Positions 11,065-22,056 of a stretch of DNA of 64,000 bases are shown here, piece by piece. A program made the position numbers and the translations under genes. The stretch is from Phyto melanocephala (Eukaryota > Arthropoda > Insecta > Diptera > Rhinophoridae). The stretch is taken from the NCBI GenBank assembly GCA_941918925.1, contig OW799237.1, positions 68,689,626-68,753,625 on the forward strand, read 5' to 3'. The notes under the pieces were generated by a model, which searched no databases, was not told the DNA's origin, and was given only the letters and a program-made list of their open reading frames with translations. Position 1 is the stretch's first letter, and every line of letters starts with the position of its first letter.

Positions 11065-11553
11065 TGGCCCCTTTCAATATTGGTATGAAATGATACTAAT
11101 TCACAAATAGAATGTAGTAAATTATGAAAAAGTTAGAAACGAAGATGACGTCCTAAACAAAATAGCGGATAATTGTTTTTTTAACCCTATCAATATGTCA
11201 ATCAACTGAAATCGCTTGTCTAATAGTGTTCAGCCAACTTTTAAATAAATCAAAATTCAAAGTGGCGTATGAAACCAAATGGTGGATATAATGGTCCAAT
11301 ATAGCAATAATGTATTTTCCCTTTTCAATCCCCACAATATTGGTATCAAATGAAAGGGGCGTTACAAGTGAATATGGTAAACTACAAAAAAAATTTAAAT
11401 CAATAATGGTATCCGAAAGAAAATGGCGAATCATTTTTTCTCAACCCCATCAATAACTAGTAGCGAACAGCTAACTAGGCAAAGCTGAGATGTGTTCACT
11501 ATAGCAATGTACATTATTCGGCACGGCCGAATATAGTATTCTTACTTGTTTTT
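11065..11553 (+). mobile_element. Helentron-like element, third subfamily
   Basis: The 3' terminus is clear at 11516-11553: a hairpin TATTCGGCACGGCCGAATA followed by TAGTATTCTTACTTGTTTT, the Helentron-type end. Internally a unit of about 260 bases is repeated (starts near 11075 and 11335). Each copy has CAATATTGGTATNAAATGA, a GTAAA(T/C)TA word, AAAATGGCG or AAATAGCGG, and ACCC(T/C)ATCAATA. Matching units in reverse orientation occur at 14257-14365 and 26380-26700. The 5' end was not located with confidence. Confidence 0.6.
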
Positions 11554-11554
11554 A

Positions 11555-11782
11555 GGGTGTCCCGATGTACAAGTCAGTAGCGTGCTGGTCTGCAAGTTTG
11601 GGGGTTGCGGGTTCGACTCCCGCTTAAGACTCTAGACTGCTTATCTTTCTCTTCTATTCTAACTATTTCTATTCTTCTCTTTATTTTTATATTAAGGCAT
11701 CACAATGGACCGTAATGGTCTCCTGGTGAGGGTGTGAGGGTAACTTTGCACTAGCCTTACCTACCTACCTACCTACCTACTT
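11555..11782 (+). mobile_element. tRNA-derived SINE, copy 1
   Basis: The head resembles a tRNA. A box-like TAGCGTGCTGG lies at about 11579-11589 and a perfect pol III B box GGTTCGACTCC at 11610-11620, inside GGGGGTTGCGGGTTCGACTC. A body of about 120 bases follows, with TTCTATTC repeats and ATCACAATGG. The tail is an ACCT tandem run (about 11757-11780). A second copy, reversed, is at 31835-32034 with the same head, body and ACCT/TACC tail. The head sits immediately after a Helentron 3' end. The dispersed second copy and tail argue for a SINE, not a tRNA gene. Confidence 0.75.
11757..11780 (+). repeat. (ACCT)n tail of SINE
   Basis: Five or six ACCT units form the 3' tail of the SINE. Confidence 0.9.
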
Positions 11783-13358
11783 GTTTTCAATAAGAAAAAT
11801 TTTCGATATATACCGTTATATACAATATAAGAGATTGTCGTTATATCACGTATTCCACACGTGTTGTGATTTTTTCTACAAATAATTAAACGTTACAGAT
11901 TAAACACCATTAGCAGGAACTGTCACTAATAGTCAAACAGCACATAACAGCAACAGTATAACATTAGAATTCGTTGTGTGTATATCAAGTTGAATGTTAT
12001 AATAAAATTAAATAATAAATAAAATACCTCATAAATTTTTAGGTTAAAAATGAACAGTCTCTAAATTTCAAGTGTTATTCGCAATAAAATAGAATCCGGG
12101 TCTATTAAAACATAACAATATGTTAGCATAACTTTAGAATCGCTTTTTTCAATTTCGTCAAGGGAATAACCAGAAAATATATTTATTTAATTATTTTAAA
12201 AGATTTTGATTAAGTTGTGTATAAAAAAGATTTTTTATGAAAAAATCAGTTAAATAAAATAAAATGACAAAAATTATAAAATGAAAGTTAAACAATTTTG
12301 TTTACATATCGCGATTGTTGTCTAACTGAAATTCGGCTACTTAAAATATTTTAAGAATAACTTTAAAACGAAGTTTTGTGTTCATCGTCCCAAATAACCA
12401 AAGAAATCAGCTTTCAGTTTAAGGGCAGCAAAAAGTGTGTTTACCAGTATAAGCAAAATAAACAATTTAATTTTATCACATACACACATTATTAAGCTAT
12501 TGATGATAAGTTCACTGTATTTGATTTTAAGTTTCTTAAACTACAACTATGGAACAAAGTGTTATCGCACTGACTAACACTTACACTTTATTATGTCTAC
12601 ACAAGTATTTAAGAATATCAGTACAATTATATTTATGGCTTAAACATACACTAACACTTACTTGTATTTTATGAAATACCAACATACTAATAGACTCAAA
12701 TACACATGGCGTTCATTCATTCATTTCAGCTTATTTGCCAAACCCACTCTTTTTATCTTTTTATATAATAATTTGTGGTTTATCAATCCGTATGTAACAC
12801 TATAACAATTTTAATAATCAATTACACGTTTTAAAATTTTCTATATAAACTACATACTACGTTATTAAATTTCGGTGATATCTGTGATTTTGTGATACCT
12901 GATAAATATAAAACTAGACATATCATAACCACTTTTACATCACTGATATATGAATTGGCCTTAACAGAAACATCCCACAAAAAGCTGTTTTGTTGTATTA
13001 CTTGCCTTGATAGATCTTATCTTATTCAATTTATAGTAAATAATATATACGTAAAATTTTCAAAAGAAAAGAAATTTTTATCCAACTGAACTGAATCTCT
13101 AAAATATTTCTCATTATCCTGTCTCGAAGTCTGCATAGAAATCCAAAATTATGCAAAAAGGAGCAATTAAATTACAGGGGGGCAAGCACCCCCCAGAATG
13201 GTCTACTTACGCCATTAATTATTTTCTAGAATATTTTACCTAAAGAAATTTTTATCTAGAGGTAAATAAAAAAACATATTGTTCCAGAATCAGTTTACAT
13301 TTTTGAATTTAAATTAAATAATATAAAAATACTTTGTTCAATACAAGAAATTAAGGCA
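11783..13358. other. AT-rich DNA without a recognised gene
   Basis: No motif-bearing frame or long repeat is visible. A small G6-CAAGCA-C6 hairpin lies at about 13178-13195 and is noted only as a curiosity. Confidence 0.5.
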
Positions 13359-13359
13359 A

Positions 13360-14176
13360 ACCAGTAAGAGCACTATATTCGGCCTATATTGGTACCTAGA
13401 GTCAGCTAAAAAATAATATTAGCTTTTTGTGCGCATGCCACCATTACAGACATATTTTTTTTCGAAAAATTTTTGTCGTACAAAAATAATTAAATAATTA
13501 AGATAAAGCGTTATTTAGGAGGTGGTCATTAAAGTGGGCGTACCGTACCATCTTAATATTTTTGAATTATACTTATCTTGAAGAGAAATGTATATGTATG
13601 CAAAATTTAATCATCATTCATCTAATTCTATGGGTTTTATGGCCTTTAAATTTGATTAGAAATAAATTATGTGAGAAGTGGGCATTGAAGTAGGCGTGTC
13701 AAAGTAGTTTCTGCTGATAAATTCAACTTAGATATATCAATACAGGATTCCTTATCCCTTCTTAACTATAGTCTATAGAGAAATTATATGAATTTGAGAT
13801 AAACCGTTATATGGGAGTGGGCGGTAAAGTAGGCGTGACACCTTAATTTTTTATCGCTCTACGGCAATGCGTTTGGACACAATTGTATTTTATTCGAAGT
13901 TGGAAGTACAAGGTTTTTTTTACCCACTCTGTATTACGAACTATAACTCTTTTTCTAATATATCGATTAAGCCCATTTTCAATACCAAACAAACCTTATG
14001 TATAAAAATGTTATGGCAAAATGTGAGCCCCCTAACCTTTATCGTGCTTTCAACAGACGGACAGACGGACGTACATAGCTACATCATCCTAAAATGACGT
14101 AGAAAATATAAACTTTATGCGTTACAAACGAAATGACAAAACAATATACCCCCCAATTTTTTTGGTAGTGGGTATA
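13360..14176 (-). mobile_element. Helentron (INE-1-like), main subfamily
   Basis: Read on the minus strand it begins TATACCCACTACCAAAAAAA at 14176. It then shows TTGTCATTTCGTTTGTAACG, the pyrimidine block GTCCGTCTGTCCGTCTGTTG (about 14053-14070) and GCACGATAAAGG. CGCCTACTTTACCGCCCACT-type blocks follow at several places. The end is CCGAATATAGTGCTCTTACT at 13360, with the terminal hairpin damaged. The 5' half is better preserved than the 3' half. Non-coding. Confidence 0.8.
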
Positions 14177-14256
14177 ATGACAATTATTTAAAAACCTCTA
14201 TTAAGGCTCAAGGAATTTCAATTGTGTGTTGGACAATTTTTATTTTTACCCATATC

Positions 14257-14365
14257 TACGATTTTATATTGGGCGCCATCTTGGATTTTAATGTTTTTAA
14301 TATTTACTGTATTCTATTAGCCAACTCCATTCGTTTGTGACCAATATTGAGTTTTTCTCAGCATT
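14257..14365 (-). repeat. Unit of the third Helentron-like subfamily
   Basis: On the minus strand this matches the internal unit of the element at 11065-11553. It has CAATATTGGTCACAAACGAA, an AGAATACAGTAAA word and ATCCAAGATGGCGCC. It is an isolated relic. Confidence 0.5.
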
Positions 14366-15079
14366 AAATTCTGAGACTACAGAATATCCTTAGTGTGTCC
14401 GAAAATACATTAGGAACTTCAATAACTTGATATATTTAAAATATATGTATATATGTTTTTCAAAATTATTTTCGCCTGTAACTTTGTCGGTTGGTATTCA
14501 AAGTTTTATAAAATATCACTAAAGACCTATTTCATGATAAACAATTCCCGCTTTATGAAAGAGTTAAATATAAAGTAGAGGTGATAACAACAAATACAAA
14601 AAACAAAAATAACTAAAGGAATCGCTGAAAGTACAAAAAAAGGAGTTGGCCCTTAAAAATATTCTTCTTTTAATCTATTCTGGTTTCGTAATCCAAATAA
14701 AAACAACTGTCTTCATGTTATAACATTGAGGAAGGGTATATCAAATTCGGTATAATACACGTTGCCATTTTTTACTGTACAATTACAAGCATTTTTTAAT
14801 TTATTTAGTTTTTCTTTTTGACTATATGTGATTTTCTTTCATTTAGATTTTATCTTTTCTTACTTATTTTTGTTGGTTTTGTTGTCATAGCATTTACTAG
14901 AAGCGTGTATGTGAAGAGAGAAGCGTTTTAGCCTTAAGTTATCCTTGGTAAGGTCTTGTCTTCTTTTTCCCTTTCTTTCGATTTCATTACATTTTAAGTA
15001 TTTTTCTTTTTTTTACATAAAAACTTTGAATATTGTAAATGTTTTACATACATAAAACGTGTGTGTTTGTGTGGGTGCG
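14366..15079. other. AT-rich DNA without a recognised gene
   Basis: Nothing is recognised beyond T-rich tracts and a GT-rich patch near 15058-15078. Confidence 0.45.
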
Positions 15080-15292
15080 TTACAGTGTTGTTAGTGTTTG
15101 CATGACTTTTGCCAGGAAGTATTTAACATTTTCTTTTTGTTCTCTAACGAATTTGTGCCTGCTCTTCATCATCGTTTTCTTAACGTACAAGTGTGAGTTG
15201 TCTTTAAGGTTTTCTACTTGGTTGCAGATTAATGGAGTGTCACTGAGATAATACTTGAGCGCCATCTTCTGAAGAGTTTTGGTTGAAGACAA
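15080..15292 (-). CDS. Hypothetical small ORF or orphan exon
   Basis: The minus strand is open for 70 codons from ATG at 15292, with an internal ATG at about 15265. It reads MALKYYLSDTPLICNQVEN, then LKDNSHLYVKKTMMKSRH, then KFVREQKENVKYFLAKVMQ, ending TLTTL. It is rich in Lys and lacks low-complexity runs. The bases just upstream of the internal ATG (TCTTCAACCAAAACTCTTCAG) look like a splice acceptor. I do not know the family. It could be an exon of a host gene, an old retrocopy, or chance. No second exon was found. Confidence 0.3.
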   Translation of the reverse strand: MSSTKTLQKMALKYYLSDTPLICNQVENLKDNSHLYVKKTMMKSRHKFVREQKENVKYFLAKVMQTLTTL

Positions 15293-16430
15293 TTGCAGGC
15301 AAAAACTATAGAACTAAAGTAAAAGTAACACTTGAAAATAACTCACTAGAAATTTAATTTTATTTTTCTCATTTAAATGCTAAGGACTGGAGTAAAAAAA
15401 AACAACGAAGATAAAAAAGAAACACAACAGTTTACTTGTCAGAAGAATAATATCTGCAATTTAAGTAAAATGATTTAAAAAATGACTAAATCATTAAGTT
15501 GCTAATGTTGTCATTTAACATTTGCGGATTAAATTAGAAAACATAATTTTCATTTGTGAATAGTTTATTATAATCTGAAGAAGATAAATGTCATATAAAA
15601 CTCATAAAATAAATAAAGTCTCTTACACTTCGTTACACACACAGTCAGTATGTATTTAAATCTAATAAAATATAAATAATTTTTTAAAAATACTTATTCA
15701 TACATTTTTATATTTTAAAAACTATTAATTAGTATTTTTTAATTGTAAATCCAGTTCACTAAAAGTAAACAAAAATTGTTATACCTGCATTTCAATAACA
15801 GCTGGGCGATGTTTGACAAAATTAAAAAAACAGCGTGTGGCATATTGACGAAATTAGTTTTTTATTTTAAGGTCCCCTTTATGAGTTACTTAAGTGTGTA
15901 AGCAGTATGATATCGTTTAGATGACTGCCGTATTATAGCAATAGCAAGTATCAGGCTTCGTTTGATAATGTTAATGATGGTCAACTTCAACACAATCGCA
16001 TAAATCTGCGACTTTACAAATTCAACCAGAAAAAGTCTATCAGGGTTAAATCGCATAATCTATGTGGATAATCAATGTTATCATGTGAGCTAATCCGATA
16101 AATTTTAAACCAAAGGCAGAAATTTAAAGTTGCCCAAAATCCAAAAGTTTGTTAATAGAATAATAGACTACATATTCAAGCTTCAAAATATACAGGCAAT
16201 AAGGTTTTACTGTGGTTTATTTGTCCTTGGCAGAGGCTAACCTAAACGTACCTCTTACTTTCATTTAGTTTTGTAAAAAAAGGGTATTTTTAATGGTCAA
16301 AAAAGTGGGCAAAACGGTCGTTTCAGTATTTAGCGTTTAGCAAAACTTTAATTTGCTTAATTTTCTTTTATTTAAGATAAAAATCTTATTTGTAAGTTAT
16401 CTAATATATATTAACAAGCGGAACTAAAAA
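15293..16430. other. AT-rich DNA without a recognised gene
   Basis: No frame with family motifs, tandem array or inverted repeat was noticed. Confidence 0.45.
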
Positions 16431-16439
16431 TGGGTACAC

Positions 16440-17680
16440 TGTGTGTAACGTCCGTAACGGAAAATAGGGTTTTTTAAGTTTAACCGAATGAATTTTAATA
16501 ATTTTGTTTTCCAAACTAGCTTTATAAACAGAGTTTTTTATGCACTTTAATCTGATGAAAAAAAAGAAATACCTTTATTACACTTTTTTCTTTGAAATAT
16601 AAATGACAAAGTGTATAACGTCCATAACGGCATGAAAATACCCAAAAATTTTATTTTAATTTTCTGAGATGAAAGTAAGTGTTTATAATGGATTTTCACC
16701 TACTGAATCTGAATCTGGGCTTAAAATTGCTCTAGGTTGCCGAGAACCCAAAAAACTTCACCTCAAAGTAACAAAAAGTGTGTTTAAATAACATGCGATC
16801 CCCCAATCTGCAACTTAAATTCAGATGAATTTCTAATTCTTCTGAAAACTAAAATAATTCCTAAAAATCAATAATTAGTAATTAATAACCATGTTGTAAA
16901 CCTCAACCCCGATGTCTCCCTTCAAATATTTGGCGGTACGCCCATGCATGCAATGTGTACGTACTAGATTTTCCGTCAGAAATTTTTTTGCTACTTCGCA
17001 TGGAAAAGGAGCGATGGACGGTGTTGGTACTGTTTTTAAGCGAAAAGTTTGGCAACTAGTAAAAACCCAAAATCTCATCTTAAAAAACCGTCGAGATTTT
17101 CACAAATAAGCAAAAAAAATTACGTTTTCCTAATTTACGTTGGTAAAAATTATGTTAAAACTATATCTGAGGAAATATCAAAAACATGGATAAATGTAAG
17201 AAATATTCCAGCTTTTAAATCATATCATTGTTTTTCGAGCTTTTCCAATGACAATTCTATAAAAGTAGCTCGAACAGCTGGGTCTATTAAGCATAAAATA
17301 CAATGTTAAACAGTCAAATAAACAAATAAATAAATGAATATAAGCTAATATGAGAGTAGTGAAATATTCTATAATATTTTTGTAACTAATAAATTAATAA
17401 TTACAAGGTTAAAAAGATTTTTAAATACATGAATGTTTTTTATATACACAATTTGGTTTAATGGAAAAAGTGTAACGTCCGTAACGTAACGTCCGTAACA
17501 GACAAAAATTAAGATTTTTGTTTAACGGGACTACTTAGACTTCTTTTCTAAGCAGGATTGATATCGTCATATATTCCACTTAATTTTTTTTATATGGATT
17601 TTTTTTGTTTATTATGCAAAATTAGCTAAAAATGTGCAAATGCAAAGCAAATTTGCGTGCGAATGTAACGTCCGTAACGC
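16440..17680 (+). mobile_element. Decayed element with GTAACGTCC motifs around an HGKG-family gene
   Basis: The motif GTAACGTCCGTAACG, or a one-base variant, occurs at about 16443, 16614, 17470, 17484 and 17664. All copies are in the same orientation, two left and three right of the coding relic at 16912-17308. The motif is itself two copies of GTAACG split by TCC. Repeated short words on both sides of a transposon-like gene suggest subterminal protein-binding sites. I could not find terminal inverted repeats or a target duplication, so the ends are approximate. Confidence 0.4.
16912..17308 (+). pseudogene. Uncharacterised transposon-linked 'ATSHGKG..DG.G' protein, frameshifted
   Basis: One frame from ATG 16912 reads RFSVRNFFATSHGKGAMDG, then VGTVFKRKVWQLVKTQ and NRRDFHK to a stop near 17107. 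A second frame then reads KNYVFLIYVGKNYVKTISEE, ISKTWINVRNIPAFKSYHC and FSSFSNDNSIKVARTAGS to a stop at 17309. The word 'f.AtsHGKG..DGvGg..Kr' followed by 'V.........F....' and 'v.v...eI......W....ipg...fH' recurs in many uncharacterised arthropod proteins in my memory. The biochemical role is not known to me. The frameshift near 17100 breaks it, and the N-terminal part is missing. Confidence 0.55.
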
Positions 17681-18772
17681 AGGATTAGCCCATATCACGA
17701 TTGCGCTCTCTTTTTAAATAAAACTTATCATTGGTAAGTGCTGCTGAATTCTATAATATTCAAAAATGATTTTGCCTCGGTCACTGAAAAATAGTGTATA
17801 GATTTAAAAGAGAAAACTACATGCCCATCACATGAATGTTTAAGTTACCCGCCATTGTTACGAACCCCTTTATTTCATTATAAAGTTTTAAAAAGTAAAG
17901 GAATACATGAATACATTTCTATTACAAAAAGCTGTTGCAAATAAATTCGCTCATGTAAACGCTCCCTTAGGAATAATTGGAAATCAGATTGACAACCTTA
18001 TAGGAAATTAATTTTTTGTAGAAAGTAATGTCGTGTATCACTTTATGATCATTGCAGAGTTGCTCAATTATTATGTAGATTATTGTAGTTACTATATCGT
18101 GAGTGAATGTTTTGACTCAATCTTCCATATTCTATATTCCGAGTTTTATTCAGATATTGTGAAGTTGTTTATAACAACAATGCTAAGAATTCTGAACAAT
18201 TTTATTTAACCCAGAATAGAGAGTAGTGACGAACGTGTTCTTGAATATAATCAACTAAATGTAAGAAGAATTCGGGAACTCTTACATCTGGCTAAGACTA
18301 TCTGTTGAAAGCAGTGTAAATACATTTGTACTCTTGAATTTAAATCCAATTTGTATGTATTCGCTCTTTTTTTTTTAATTATTGTATATCATTTATATAT
18401 TTGAATTTGTATAAATTAATATTAATATTCCCATCTCTGCTTGTCATATTTCTATATTTGTAACGAGTTATAAATAACGAGTCTTTTGGTCGAAAGCGCC
18501 AAGTTATGAAATTTATTAGTTGGATTATTAACTTTTCAACGCTCAACCAGGCCAGACGTTCAACCAGAGGACTCATCCAAAGGATCTCCCCATTTTGTCA
18601 CACATATACATACATAAGTATTCAATAAAATAATGTAAGTTGTTTAAAACAAATCACTTATGGTTAATACTTAATTAATAGAAGATCAGGTATCCCCTCC
18701 TGTTGCTTTATTATCGATCCCCCTTTCCCTGCGACAAATTGATATTCAGTCAGTTTGTTAATTGTACGTTTC
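17681..18772. other. AT-rich DNA without an assigned gene
   Basis: A minus-strand frame at 18379-18576 has a TWRFRPKDS word but no domain I can name. Nothing else was found. Confidence 0.45.
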
Positions 18773-18998
18773 TGATCCCTACAAACTATTTTCCATAAAA
18801 TTAAATTCATTGTGTTTCGATCCCTTTTCAAACGCTTTTTGAAACATATATTTTAAAATTTGTGTAATATAATACACAAGGTTTGTGATTCCTACAAACT
18901 AATTTCCATAAAATACAATCCTTGTACTTCGATCCCTTTATGAACATTGTTTTGGAAAATATATTTTAAAATTTGTATACTGTAAAACACAATTTTAA
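18773..18998 (+). repeat. 113-bp tandem duplication, two units
   Basis: Units start at 18773 and 18886. Both carry CCTACAAACTA, TTTCCATAAAAT, TTCGATCCCTTT and ATATATTTTAAAATTTGT in the same order, and they differ by about 20-25 per cent. It is an old local duplication with no open frame. Confidence 0.8.
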
Positions 18999-19153
18999 AC
19001 ACTATCTGTGATCTTCAATATTATTTTCGATATAGTTTTAATTCAAAATGATATGATTAACAATTAAATTATTATGACCAAAAAATTATGAGGAGTGTGT
19101 GAAAAGTTAACATATTTATTATTGTTTAAATATACAAATATATATTAAATGAT

Positions 19154-19414
19154 AATTCTGTGGTTTTCATGGGCAACCACGTATGTCTTAAAATCAAAAT
19201 TTTCAGAAGAGCTACAAAACCGTGTTAGTGCTGAACGCTTTTTGAATAAATATCGAAGTTACGTTGTTATGCGATAAAAAATGAAAATGGGTCCATCTTA
19301 TTTGAGAAATTTTTAAAACCAAGTAAAGGCCGTCTAAAATCAAGAAATATGACATTATTAACTCAAAATCGTATAAAATGAACATACGCGGTTTCCCATG
19401 AAAACCACAGAATT
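19154..19414. mobile_element. 261-bp MITE with 33-bp inverted ends
   Basis: The left end AATTCTGTGGTTTTCATGGG matches the reverse complement of the right end exactly over those 20 bases. It continues (C or A)AACCACGTATGT against AACCGCGTATGT. The flanks share AATT, which may be a target duplication or part of the ends. The interior has no clear gene. Superfamily unknown. Confidence 0.75.
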
Positions 19415-20082
19415 GTAACAACAGTATAGTCAATCAAATTAAAAATATTTTAATAATAATTTGTTTTTAACGGTCTTTCTTTTTCTCGCTTGCTTTTTTT
19501 TATGCCTAGTACTCTGTCTTAAACGTATATTGTCGAAAATGTAAAACTGTTCTTTAAGAACGACAGTTGCCAGATTGCACCACTAGGGTTACCCACTCCC
19601 GAGCAACCCTCGTAAATTTTTAACCCAAAATCATAGTACAATATGTTTCTTTTAGATTATTATTTTTGTTTTATAGTTGCGTGTACGAGGAACTAAAAAA
19701 ATACACACATTAACACAGTAGCAACTTTCCCACTCCTGTATGATATTTATACCTGGAGGTAAAATACGACAACGTGATCTAACATGATCACAATTTTAAA
19801 ATTCTTTTTTAATTATCTATACCAAAAGTATAGCGAAATAGAAAATTCAGGTAAAACTTCGATAGCGTTAGAATGCCAAAATTCGAAAGATTACGCAGTT
19901 TTCTGTTTGTGAAATTATTTATCGCTCACTTACACTACCAACATCTTAGTTTTTATCATCATTTTAATGACGTCTTTGCTTTTCTCCTACTCTTACTTAC
20001 CTACTTACTCCTACTAAATATATAAATAAATACCCAAGAAGTATGATATTTTTACGGCTCCTGTCATAAGAAAACACATTCT
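19415..20082. other. AT-rich DNA without a recognised gene
   Basis: T-rich tracts and scattered CTTACT words only. Confidence 0.45.
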
Positions 20083-20570
20083 TACACCTGCTATCGAAAA
20101 TAATGTTGTCGGTGTATAGTTATTTTGTCATTCCGTTTGTAATACATCGAAATATTTCGTAAAAACCCCATAACATGTATATTTCCTTAGTCCTGGTTTT
20201 ATCATACCCACCAGTAAAAAAATAGTGCGGGGGCATACCAACTTTATCAATTTTACACCCCATAAAATCTACGTCTACGTACGGCTACGTCCTTTCGTCT
20301 GTCCATCTGATAAAGGCACGATAGAGTTTGAACAGAAAAAGCTAGGGGAACTACATTTATACAAAATATTTCCTAAACAAAAAATGTTTGGAATTAAAAA
20401 TGCCTTAAATCGGTTTACTAGGAAGAGAGTTATAGCTAAAAATGCTAAGGTAGGTCACAAGACATGCACATAATAAAAGGAGTTATAGACCATAATGTGT
20501 ACAAATTTACACCTGACAGTGTAATTTTTACTCTATTTAAAACTCTAAACGACATAAATCGACATAATTA

Positions 20571-21289
20571 CACGCAAAGAAAAACCATGGTTACGTCATG
20601 ATCACGATGGTCATATTATATTCATTATAACAATATTTGGTTGCCGAACACAAGTAACAGTTAAATTCAATTTATTTCATCATAAATTTTCACGATAATC
20701 AAACATTTGTATAAATTTTATTATTTAATGTTTACTTTACATATAAATTTCGATATGATTGTCATTTAAAAATAGTATGATCCGTCAAAAATAACATTAT
20801 ATTCAAAAGTATTAAAAATTAAAAATAATCATGGAATAATAGGTAAAACAACAGTATGATTACAAAGCAATCAAGCTATGATTTTCTTTAATAATAATTT
20901 GATTTCAAATCTTCTTCTTGCTGAATAAATTTTAATTATTTTAATAGTTTGAGATGTCAAAAAAATACACAAAAATTGTGAAAAAATTGGAGAAACTTGA
21001 AAATAAACAAAAAAAATTTTTAGAAATTATTGATATAAAAATTTCAATTAAAAAGGTAAGTAAATGATTATATGCAACTAACAGTTTAAGACAGTAATTT
21101 GACGTATTAAAACAAATATTTTCGATTTCAACTGTAGTCATATATATTGTTAGTGCATAATGCTACAATTAAACAAAATAATGATAATTGAGAACCATTG
21201 TATGTTTTTACCACAGTCATACAATTCAATCATGGTATGTTACTCTTCAATTATGGTTACCACAACCATATTTTTCCTTTGCGTATAGA
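20571..21289 (+). mobile_element. DNA transposon with ACGCAAAG ends
   Basis: The left end ACGCAAAGAAAAACCATGGT pairs with the reverse complement of the right end ACGCAAAGGAAAAATATGGT, and both go on with a GGTTA/GTAACC-type word. A TA may be the target duplication. The left 200 bases recur at 62641-62852, and the left 100 at 43693-43800. The element sits inside the Helentron at 20083-22056 and is therefore younger than it. The superfamily is not certain; TA flanks would fit Tc1/mariner. Confidence 0.7.
20954..21067 (+). CDS. Small Lys-rich coiled-coil ORF inside the ACGCAAAG element
   Basis: A 37-codon frame reads MSKKYTKIVKKLEKLENKQ, then KKFLEIIDIKISIKK, ending VSK. It is highly charged with an Ile/Leu heptad look. 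The codons GTAAGT at 21056-21061 form a consensus 5' splice site just before the stop. The frame could therefore be the first exon of a larger transposon gene whose other exons are not recognised here. It may also be chance in A-rich DNA. Confidence 0.25.
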   Translation: MSKKYTKIVKKLEKLENKQKKFLEIIDIKISIKKVSK

Positions 21290-22056
21290 TATAAGAATTT
21301 AAAATTTGGCATATATTGGTTTTTGGTTATTATTATGGTAATGCCAGAAAATAATGTTGACACGCCTACTTGAACGCCTATCTCCAATTAAAGGCTTTAT
21401 ATTAAAATCGTATTTCTCTGTGGGCAATATAAAGGACTATATTTTGCAATAGTTAAGTTGAATTCATTACCATAACTTACTTTGACATATCTATTTTAAC
21501 GCCCTCTTCTCAAAAATATTCTGGTTAAAAAAGCTTCTGTCATAGATCTTTCGATTCTTCAAGCCAAAACTGTATACCGCATTATTCAGTTTAACTTAAT
21601 AATGTTAATGTTGGCACGACTTAAACCAAGATCCTTATAAACACGACGTTTAACAAGAAATTTTTATTTTATAGTGGCTGTAATACCTACAATAGCTTTG
21701 GTAAGAACTCTCAATCTATCTATGATCGTAATACAGAAGCAGAACCTGCAATGCCTCAAATCCCACCTTATCCGAAGATTTTTTACCTAAAACCTCGTTC
21801 ATATTTATTAGCAAAATATCAATATCGTTCATCTTCGGATTAAATAGTAAGACTTTGATTTATAAAATAAATAAGTTTTATTTTGAGGCAAAACATAAGT
21901 TATAAAATTAATATTAAATTGAACTTAAACAAAACAAGTACCACATATTTGAGTACAAAGAAATTTTTCTAATTTAATTAGAGTTGTTAACAAAACAATG
22001 AATTCTTGTGGTATAAAAGTATCACACAAAATTGATGGTGGGTATTAAAAACTTAT

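Larger units (their letters stand above)
20083..22056 (+). mobile_element. Decayed Helentron (INE-1-like) with two successive 5' ends
   Basis: A first 5' end runs from 20083: CCTGCTATCGAAAATAATG, GTCATTCCGTTTGTAATACA, CCCCATAACATGTATAT. At 20203 a second 5' end begins, CATACCCACCAGTAAAAAAA, and continues through CGTCTGTCCATCTG and GCACGATAGAG. The body resumes after an inserted terminal-inverted-repeat element (20571-21289) with GACACGCCTACTTGAACGCC. The last recognised part is AAAATTGATGGTGGGTAT at about 22036-22050, just before where the terminal hairpin should be. Old, non-coding and much diverged. Confidence 0.65.

Noticed and set aside
11555..11640. Functional tRNA gene
   Set aside because: The B box is perfect, but there is no credible cloverleaf with an anticodon arm, and a reversed second copy with the same body and tail shows it is a SINE.
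13178..13195. G6-CAAGCA-C6 hairpin as a terminator
   Set aside because: Rho-independent terminators are bacterial; the window is clearly eukaryotic and no gene precedes it.
18379..18603. Possible LTR retrotransposon leader (TGTGTGACAAAATGGGG start and TTGGCGCTTTCGACC on the minus strand)
   Set aside because: The second word resembles a primer-binding site only loosely, no partner LTR is visible, and the frame has no Gag motif.
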